Shown piece after piece: positions 56,208 to 64,000 of a DNA stretch of 64,000 bases; positions within the stretch are counted from its first letter, which is position 1; every line of letters begins with the position of its first letter. The translations under genes were made by a program, and so were the position numbers. The notes under the pieces are model-generated. The model was not told the origin of the DNA, made no database searches, and saw only the letters and a program-made list of their open reading frames with translations. This DNA is from Thermomonas sp. (GTDB lineage Bacteria > Pseudomonadota > Gammaproteobacteria > Xanthomonadales > Xanthomonadaceae): contig NZ_JAHRWW010000010.1 in NCBI RefSeq assembly GCF_019104945.1, forward strand, positions 30,647-94,646, given 5' to 3'.

Positions 56208-56531
56208 ATGGGCAAGTTCAATAAAGCACAAGACCGCGCGCTGGATCTACTCGGTGAAATTGGCGATGGACTGCGTAATAAGGTGCCGGATAAGGCCGTG
56301 CAATGGATTGAAACCGGTGCGGCGCTTGGTGCGTTGCGTGCCAGTTCAAAAGTGGCCAGTGGCTTTATCCGCCGCAACCCTGTGCTGGTGGGTGCGGCCG
56401 TGGCAGGTGCGGGCCTACTCTGGCTTGCGATGCGCCACCGCGCCAAACAGCAGGCGGTGATTGAAGGCCAAGTGCGGCGCGTGCAAGCGGTGCGTCGTGG
56501 CGAACACGTGCAGGACGACTACGGCGTTTAA
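56208..56531 (+). CDS. small single-helix membrane protein
   Basis: A 107-residue protein beginning MGKFNKAQDRALDLLGEIGD. It has one hydrophobic segment (about 62-78, PVLVGAAVAGAGLLWLAM), a basic region after it and an acidic C-terminal end. The layout is like small stress-linked membrane proteins of the YqjD/ElaB sort, but it lacks a clear signature. Its stop codon overlaps the stop of the convergent kinase gene. Confidence 0.7.
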   Translation: MGKFNKAQDRALDLLGEIGDGLRNKVPDKAVQWIETGAALGALRASSKVASGFIRRNPVLVGAAVAGAGLLWLAMRHRAKQQAVIEGQVRRVQAVRRGEHVQDDYGV

Positions 56532-57655
56532 GCGTATTCGTTCGCGGGCGGGCTTCCGGCTTCGGGCAACTCAATCGTAAAGCGTGCGCCGCCGCCTTCA
56601 CGGTCTTCATACCACAGGCGGCCACCCGCGCTCACGATAATCTGCCGCGCCAATGCCAGCCCTAGCCCGTTGGAGGCGACGCTTGCACTGTCTTGCGCAT
56701 GTAGGCGTTGAAAAGGTTTGAACAGCAGCGGCTGAAAATTATCGGGAATCCCAGGGCCACGGTCTTGGGCAACAAGCTGCCAGTATCCGGGTGTGCCCGC
56801 GCGCGCAAAAATTTCTAACTCGCCGCCTGCACGCGCATATTTCAGCGCATTGCTCACAAGATTTTCGCCCACTTGTCGCAACACTTCGCGGCGAATCGCC
56901 ACGCAAGCATTGCCGTGCGCATCGTCCACCCGCAGGCGAACACCGTTGGCTTCAAGCTGCAATTCATAGCGTGAAGCCAGCCAACGCAGCGTGTCGCCTA
57001 AATGGGTGGATGGCGTGATACTCATGTCGGGCTGTGAGGCCGCCGGTGATTGGCTTTCCAAGTATCCACGGATATACCCCAGTGCTTCATGGGTACTTTC
57101 GTTGATGATCTGCAAATAGCGCGGCGTGCGTTCTGGTTTGCAGTTGGGTTGCTCCAACATCTCGCAAGCAAACAGCACGCTGGTGAGTGGGTTTTTCAAA
57201 TCGTGCGCCACTAGGTTGACCAATTGTTGGCGCTCGTTGGCGACCTGTTCCAATCGATCACGGGTAAGTTTGAGCTGCATGTGGACACGCACCCGCGCCA
57301 GCAGTTCCTCGTGGGCAAACGGCTTGTGAATGTAATCGACGGCGCCAGAGTCGAAGGCATGAAGTAGGCGCTGCGGATTGTGCTCGGGCGTTAGAAAGAT
57401 CAGTGGAACGTGTCGCGTATTGGGATGCTTATGCAGTGCTGCAAGCAGATCCATCCCGGTAAGCCCGGGAAGCGGCGCGTCGATCAAGACAAGGTCGGGT
57501 GAACGGATTCCGGCGAAGGCCAACGCACTGTCGGCATTCGAGGCCAATAAAACACTATGGCCACTACTTTGTAGTAGTTGCGTCAAAGAAGAATCGCTGG
57601 GCAACTGGCTGCTTACCAGCAGGATATGACCTGTTGTAGCAATGTGTTGCGGCAT
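56528..57655 (-). CDS. hybrid receiver-histidine kinase with degenerate receiver
   Basis: A 375-residue soluble signalling protein. The receiver domain (about 10-125) keeps the phosphoacceptor region LIDAPLPG (Asp59) and YIHKPF (Lys112), but the acidic pair that normally binds magnesium is replaced by Ser15-Ser16 (ILLVSSQL). It is followed by HisKA with the phosphorylatable His in VAHDLKNPLTS (His152) and an HATPase domain (N-box ENLVSNALKYA, G-boxes DRGPGIPD and GLGLALARQI). No membrane helices. No partner response regulator gene is adjacent. Phosphotransfer by the receiver may be weak or lost. Confidence 0.87.
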   Translation of the reverse strand: MPQHIATTGHILLVSSQLPSDSSLTQLLQSSGHSVLLASNADSALAFAGIRSPDLVLIDAPLPGLTGMDLLAALHKHPNTRHVPLIFLTPEHNPQRLLHAFDSGAVDYIHKPFAHEELLARVRVHMQLKLTRDRLEQVANERQQLVNLVAHDLKNPLTSVLFACEMLEQPNCKPERTPRYLQIINESTHEALGYIRGYLESQSPAASQPDMSITPSTHLGDTLRWLASRYELQLEANGVRLRVDDAHGNACVAIRREVLRQVGENLVSNALKYARAGGELEIFARAGTPGYWQLVAQDRGPGIPDNFQPLLFKPFQRLHAQDSASVASNGLGLALARQIIVSAGGRLWYEDREGGGARFTIELPEAGSPPANEYA

Positions 57656-57718
57656 TCAATCAATGATCCGTGACGGTGCGTGACGTCTGAATAGTAGCCA
57701 TAAATGCGGGTGCTGGCA

Positions 57719-58258
57719 TCATGCGCTGCAAGAGCGCCATTGGCCGGGCTGTAGCGCATCAAGGTGCGTTGTGCCGATGGCTGCACGAATGAGGCGCAGT
57801 GTTGGTAACCCAACCGCCGCGGTCATGCGCCGTACTTGCCGGTTGCGGCCTTCGTGAATGGTCAATTCTAGCCATGCATCCGGTACGGTTTTGCGAAACC
57901 GCACCGGCGGGTCGCGCGGCCACAGTGGCGGGGCTGCAATCTGCTTAACGCGTGCGGGCAGTGTGAGGCCGTCATTGAGTAGCACACCCGCACGCAGCGC
58001 CGCGAGCTGGTCTTCATTCGGCGCGCCCTCCACCTGCACCCAATAGGTCTTGGGCTGCTTGTGCTTAGGGTCGGTGAGCCGATGCGCGAGGCGGCCATCG
58101 TCGGTGAGCAGTAGCAGGCCTTCTGAATCAAAATCCAAGCGCCCGGCGGCGTACACATCGCGGGGCAAGCCGAACTCGGCCAGCGTGCGGCGCGGCGGTG
58201 TGCTGCGATCGGTGAACTGACACAGCACGCCGTAGGGCTTGTTGAATGCGATCAACAC
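57719..58258 (-). CDS. rluE: 23S rRNA pseudouridine(2457) synthase RluE-like
   Basis: RsuA/RluE-type pseudouridine synthase that modifies rRNA. 179 residues, without the N-terminal S4 domain. The catalytic motif GRLDFDSEGLLLLT lies at about 39-52, and the conserved EGRNRQVRRMTAAVGLPTLR block near 137-156. The start MLIAFNKPYGVLCQFT is that of the RluE subgroup. It lies eight bases upstream of nothing else and follows the methyltransferase gene closely, in the same orientation. Confidence 0.92.
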   Translation of the reverse strand: MLIAFNKPYGVLCQFTDRSTPPRRTLAEFGLPRDVYAAGRLDFDSEGLLLLTDDGRLAHRLTDPKHKQPKTYWVQVEGAPNEDQLAALRAGVLLNDGLTLPARVKQIAAPPLWPRDPPVRFRKTVPDAWLELTIHEGRNRQVRRMTAAVGLPTLRLIRAAIGTTHLDALQPGQWRSCSA

Positions 58259-58265
58259 GCAATGA

Positions 58266-59114
58266 TTAGTCGGGTTTCTTGAAACGCAGCGTCATGCGGT
58301 CGCTTTCACCGATGGCCTGATACTTGGCGTCATCGGCTTTGTCGTGATTATTACTCGGTGGCAGCGTCCATACGCCGTTAGGGTGATTAGCGGTGTCCTT
58401 GGTGTTTGCATTGACCTCGCTGCTGCTCTCCAACACGAAGCCCGCTTGCGTCGCCAGTTGCGTGATCAGCGCCTCGGTGAGATAGCCACTCTTTTTCATC
58501 GTCTCTAAATCTGTACCGGGTTTCGCACGATGATCCACCACGCCCAAGATGCCGCCGGGTTTCAGCACATTGAAGAAGGCTTTGAAATACGCTTCGGCAT
58601 TACCGTCGGCGACCCAGTTATGGGCATTGCGGAAGGTCAGCACGGTATCGGCGGAATTGTCCGGGCCGAAATGCGGGGCCTTGGCATCAAATACGCGCAG
58701 CTCAGGCGCACCGTAAACGCTAGGTTTGGCAGCAAACTTTTCGCGTAGCGTTTTATTCAGCGCATAGCGGTAGCCGGGCTGGCCGGGGATGGCATCGTCC
58801 CAAACAGCGGCAACATAGTGGCCACGCGGATGCAGATAGGGCGCAAGGATATCGGCGTACCAACCACCGCCCGGAGTAATTTCAATCACCGTTTCATCGG
58901 GCTGTACGCCGAAGAACGCGAGAGTTTGACCCGGGTGGCGGTACCGGTCGCGCAGCACATCCTGCGGTGCGCGCCAATCACCGGCCAGCGCCGCGTCGAG
59001 CGCGGCACCGGGGGCTGACGATGCGACTGGTGCCGTTGTTTGCGATTGCGCAGAAACGCTACCACTTGCAAGCAACAGCGCAGTAATGGTGGACAGTAGC
59101 AGAGAGTTCATCAT
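58266..59114 (-). CDS. exported class I SAM-dependent methyltransferase-like protein
   Basis: A 282-residue protein with a clear Sec signal peptide (about 1-22, ending SAQ). The fold is methyltransferase-like: VIEITPGGGWYADIL (motif I, 76-90), a DAKAPHF acidic stretch near 143, FRNAHNW near 161 and LKPGGILGVVDH near 184. The family is known from Xanthomonas relatives as predicted exported methyltransferase-like proteins. SAM is not known in the periplasm, so the protein may bind another ligand or be inactive as an enzyme. Minus-strand, with rluE eight bases downstream. Confidence 0.8.
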   Translation of the reverse strand: MMNSLLLSTITALLLASGSVSAQSQTTAPVASSAPGAALDAALAGDWRAPQDVLRDRYRHPGQTLAFFGVQPDETVIEITPGGGWYADILAPYLHPRGHYVAAVWDDAIPGQPGYRYALNKTLREKFAAKPSVYGAPELRVFDAKAPHFGPDNSADTVLTFRNAHNWVADGNAEAYFKAFFNVLKPGGILGVVDHRAKPGTDLETMKKSGYLTEALITQLATQAGFVLESSSEVNANTKDTANHPNGVWTLPPSNNHDKADDAKYQAIGESDRMTLRFKKPD

Positions 59115-59158
59115 GACAGCTCCTATCGAAACAAACGTCAGCCTAATGGAAACAAGGA

Positions 59159-61387
<2,229 letters not shown>

Positions 61388-61476
61388 TTACGAAGGAAGC
61401 CCCCATTGTCGCCGATTGCGGGCGGGAGGGGAAAACCATGGCCATGACCGGAGGGCATAGCGGTGCTGCGGCCGCA

Positions 61477-61971
61477 TTATGAGCGAGGTGGCGGCGCAAG
61501 TGATACTTTGGCGAATACCTCAAACAACCGCGTCTGCGCCAGCTGGCCATCGAGCAAAATTTCAACTTTATAGTGACCGCCGGGCCAGCCATCGGGTTTG
61601 CTTATTTGGAAGGCAAGACATGTGGCCGTTGGGATTGGTTGCGTGCGGTGTTCTTCAAGCACTGTTTGTTTGCTATCGAGATGGCTCCAGCGCACGCCGA
61701 TAAGGTGTGGTTGGGTAGGGTTAGCAGTACTCAGCTCGATGGAAACAAACAGCGTATCGCTTGGGTCGAACTGTTGCATCGGGCGCGTAACGCGTGATGT
61801 GGCATCTAACGCATTGCCAAGCTCCATACGCAGCACATGAACGGCTTGTGCAGGCAGCGCGGATTTAGCGGAAGGCGCGCTGCCTGCGGAGCTGGTTTTT
61901 TCTTGCGGCGGCGCACGCTGTGGTTGGCAAGCCGCCAGCAGGAGAAGAGCAAAAGCCAGTAGCGCACGCAT
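61477..61971 (-). CDS. uncharacterised lipoprotein
   Basis: A 164-residue lipoprotein. The signal ends LLLAAC (Cys15), followed by a Ser/Ala/Pro-rich linker (about 16-42). The mature domain (about 45-155) has beta-rich character with SDTLFVSIEL, GVRWSHLDSKQTV and GHYKVEILLDGQL, which suggests an immunoglobulin-like beta sandwich. It follows queF by six bases on the same strand, so it is probably in the zapE-queF operon. No family recognised. Confidence 0.7.
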   Translation of the reverse strand: MRALLAFALLLLAACQPQRAPPQEKTSSAGSAPSAKSALPAQAVHVLRMELGNALDATSRVTRPMQQFDPSDTLFVSIELSTANPTQPHLIGVRWSHLDSKQTVLEEHRTQPIPTATCLAFQISKPDGWPGGHYKVEILLDGQLAQTRLFEVFAKVSLAPPPRS

Positions 61972-61977
61972 TGCGAA

Positions 61978-62799
61978 CTACTGCCGAACGGTGCGTAGGG
62001 CTGTAGGCGGCGCGCTGTTGGGCGTGGCGCGCCAAGGGTTGATGTCGAGCCCGCCACGGCGGGTGTAACGCGCTTCAATAGACAACTGCTGCGGTGCGCA
62101 GTGTGTGCTGATTTCGATAAAAAGACGCTCGACACATTGCTCATGAAATTCTGCGTGATCGCGGAAGCTCACTAGATAGCGCAGCAGGCTTTCGTGGTCG
62201 ATCTTCGGGCCGGTATAAACGATATTGACGTCGGCCCAATCGGGCTGACCCGTCACCGGGCAGTTGGATTTCAGCAGCGCGCTGTGTAGATGTTCTTCAA
62301 CGATTTGCGACGCATCGGCGCGTAGCAGTGAGGCATCAGGCGGGCCGTAATGATCAATGTCGATATCGAGAGTGTCGATGTGGAGTGCATCGCTCTCGGC
62401 TTCAAGCGCGGGAACACCAAAACGCATGCTGACGGATGCGCCTGCGGCGTGCGAGAGATCGGCCTCGATGCACTGACGCACGGCGTCATCCGACGCAAAG
62501 CGGCTGGCATTGAACGAGTTGAGATAGAGCTTGAGCGATTTTGATTCGATCAAATTGGGTGACGTGGCAGGCACGTAAAGCGTGGCCGTTGCGATACGCG
62601 GCTTGCCGCGCGCGTCGAGCCACGACAATTCAAACACCTGCCAGCGGTCGTGGCCAATAAAAGGCAGCGCGGATTCGTTCACACCAAGCGTGCTGCGCGC
62701 CTGTGTGCGTGGGATTGGGTACAGCAAGCTGGCGTCGTAATGGCTGGGATACGCCGTGTCACGGCCGAGCGGTGAGCCCGTTGGGGAGTGTGTATTCAT
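61978..62799 (-). CDS. queF: NADPH-dependent 7-cyano-7-deazaguanine reductase QueF
   Basis: Reduces the nitrile preQ0 to preQ1 in queuosine synthesis. The 273-residue form has two tunnelling-fold domains, like the E. coli enzyme. The QueF motif [13 protein letters not shown] lies at 85-97, and the catalytic [10 protein letters not shown] (Cys180, Asp187) forms the thioimide and proton donor. Its ATG overlaps the zapE stop by four bases. No other queuosine genes are in the window. Confidence 0.97.
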   Translation of the reverse strand: MNTHSPTGSPLGRDTAYPSHYDASLLYPIPRTQARSTLGVNESALPFIGHDRWQVFELSWLDARGKPRIATATLYVPATSPNLIESKSLKLYLNSFNASRFASDDAVRQCIEADLSHAAGASVSMRFGVPALEAESDALHIDTLDIDIDHYGPPDASLLRADASQIVEEHLHSALLKSNCPVTGQPDWADVNIVYTGPKIDHESLLRYLVSFRDHAEFHEQCVERLFIEISTHCAPQQLSIEARYTRRGGLDINPWRATPNSAPPTALRTVRQ

Positions 62800-63893
62800 T
62801 CGCTGCGGTGCTCGTGGGCTAGGTATTCGGCAGACTGCATTTCAATCAGGCGTGAGCTGGTGCGTTCAAAGGCACTTGCAAGGCGTTCACCCGCATAGAG
62901 ATCCATGGGTGTGGTGGCCGCTGTGCAAATAAGATTGACGTGGCGATCGTACAGCTCGTCGATGAGGTTGACGAATCTGCGTGCGGCATCATCACGCAGT
63001 GCATCGAAGCGCGGGATGCCGCCAAGCAGAATCGTGTGAAACTCGCGCGCGATTTCGATGTAGTCGGCGGTGCCGCGTGGGCCATCGCAGAGCGCATCAA
63101 AATCAAACCAGCACAGTCCCTTGGTGCGCGCCCGTACGGCGATGCGACGGCCTTCAATTTCGATACCGGCATTCATATGCGAGGTATCACTGCTCAGCTC
63201 CATCCAGCGTTGGCGCAGCCATGCGTCGGATTGATTATCTAACGGCGCGTGATACACGGGTGATTTGGTGAGTGCACGCAGTCGATAGTCGGTAGCGCTG
63301 ACCAGCTCAACGACTTGGCACTGCTGTTCCAGCATGGCAATGGCAGGCAGAAACCGCGCGCGCTGGAGGCCGTCTTTATAAAGATCCTTTGGCGCGGCGT
63401 TGGAGCTGGTTACAAGCGTGACACCTTCAGCAAACAGGTGCTCAAGCAGACGCGCAAGCAGCATTGCATCGCCAATATCGATGACAAAAAACTCGTCCAA
63501 CACGAGTACGCGCAGCTTGCTTCGCCATTCGCGTGCAATCAGCGCAAGTGGGTCTTGCGCATTGGCGTGCTCGTTCAGGCGTTCTTGAATATCACGCATG
63601 AAGCGGTGGAAGTGGGTGCGGCGTTTTTCTGCGAACGGCAGGCTGTCGTAAAACAGGTCGATTAAAAATGTTTTGCCGCGCCCCACCCCGCCCCACAGAT
63701 ATAAGCCCTGCACCGGCTGCGGGGTCTCATGTTGAAACAAACGCTGCAACAGACCGCGTGGTGCTGCGGGTTCTAACAACGCTGCATGGATGCGATCGAG
63801 TGCGGCAAGCGCTTCGTGCTGCGCGGGGTCATCGCGCCAATCGCCACGCGTTACGCCTTCTGCATAGCGCGTGGAAGGAGATGAATTATTCAT
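62796..63893 (-). CDS. zapE: cell division ATPase ZapE (AFG1 family)
   Basis: AFG1-like AAA+ ATPase; in E. coli ZapE acts on the Z-ring during division under stress. 365 residues. Walker [16 protein letters not shown] lies near 69-83, Walker [16 protein letters not shown] near 131, then sensor [11 protein letters not shown], and the C-terminal AFG1 region [16 protein letters not shown]. The ATG at 63893 overlaps the stop of the upstream hydrolase (ATGA). The GTG further upstream would run into that gene. Confidence 0.93.
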   Translation of the reverse strand: MNNSSPSTRYAEGVTRGDWRDDPAQHEALAALDRIHAALLEPAAPRGLLQRLFQHETPQPVQGLYLWGGVGRGKTFLIDLFYDSLPFAEKRRTHFHRFMRDIQERLNEHANAQDPLALIAREWRSKLRVLVLDEFFVIDIGDAMLLARLLEHLFAEGVTLVTSSNAAPKDLYKDGLQRARFLPAIAMLEQQCQVVELVSATDYRLRALTKSPVYHAPLDNQSDAWLRQRWMELSSDTSHMNAGIEIEGRRIAVRARTKGLCWFDFDALCDGPRGTADYIEIAREFHTILLGGIPRFDALRDDAARRFVNLIDELYDRHVNLICTAATTPMDLYAGERLASAFERTSSRLIEMQSAEYLAHEHRSE

Positions 63894-64000
63894 GCGGTTG
63901 CAGGTTGCGGTAGCCACGCGCGAATTTCGTGCTGCACGATCTGCCGAAGATCCATGAGCTTGCGATGGAAGAAGTGGCTTGTTTCGGGCAAACGCACCAG
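63890..64000 (-). CDS. alpha/beta hydrolase, C-terminal fragment (runs off the window)
   Basis: The last 36 codons of a gene continuing past the right edge: LVRLPETSHFFHRKLMDLRQ, then [16 protein letters not shown]. The TSHFFHRKL block is the terminal catalytic His region of COG2945-type alpha/beta hydrolases (dienelactone hydrolase superfamily). It overlaps zapE by four bases and heads the same operon. The rest cannot be judged. Confidence 0.7.
   Translation of the reverse strand: MVRLPETSHFFHRKLMDLRQIVQHEIRAWLPQPATA

Overview
The window is the chromosomal replication-origin neighbourhood of a gammaproteobacterium, most likely in Lysobacterales (Xanthomonadales). The central block gyrB-recF-dnaN-oriC-dnaA / rpmH-rnpA-yidC-mnmE, flanked by a tonB-exbB-exbD-exbD cluster, pdxJ, a cardiolipin synthase and class I fructose-bisphosphatase, is as I remember it in Xanthomonas-type genomes. 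The monomeric NADP isocitrate dehydrogenase, a divergent Lrp/phhA pair and many small lipoproteins fit that group. GC looks like high fifties to about 60 percent in most of the window. I would not name a genus. I saw no rRNA, tRNA or CRISPR array.

Layout. 0-8.2 kb: a patatin-like lipoprotein, an ECF sigma operon with two membrane proteins, a frameshifted metE, a Rieske/FAD oxidoreductase, and an Lrp regulator divergent from phhA. 8.3-17.1 kb: a lower-GC block in which eight minus-strand genes overlap or almost touch (TetR, HlyD, double ABC ATPase, two permeases, outer-membrane factor, LpxR lipid A deacylase, cytochrome c). An IS3 OrfA remnant lies between this block and fbp. 17.3-22.8 kb: fbp, an SLC13/RCK transporter, cls, a small membrane protein and pdxJ. 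22.8-27.4 kb: the TonB energising complex, a TPR protein and an M48 protease. 27.4-37.9 kb: the replication and ribosome-assembly core, with three parS-type ParB sites in and beside recF and DnaA boxes on both sides of dnaA. 38-49.5 kb: a TonB-domain lipoprotein, two ABC-2 exporters (NatAB, YadGH), a secreted hydrolase, a small XRE-regulated membrane operon with a tandem operator array, an OmpA/DsbG-like lipoprotein pair, an FNR-type reductase and a broken LprI-like gene. 49.5-64 kb: tatD, panE, a TonB-dependent receptor, hrpB, a histidine kinase with a defective receiver, rluE, an exported methyltransferase, icd, queF, zapE and the 3' end of a hydrolase gene.

How the parts connect. The TonB complex (22.8-25.3 kb) would energise the TonB-dependent receptor at 51-53 kb, whose upstream region carries a Fur-like sequence. 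The replication genes sit with their own cis elements: oriC, DnaA boxes and parS. The 8-17 kb operon would make a complete TetR-controlled tripartite exporter spanning both membranes, joined to an outer-membrane lipid A modifying enzyme. hrpB and icd are clearly richer in G+C than their neighbours, which suggests a mosaic. The items most worth following up are the parS cluster, the exporter/LpxR island, the metE frameshift, and the CTTGACA operator array with its 31-residue protein.
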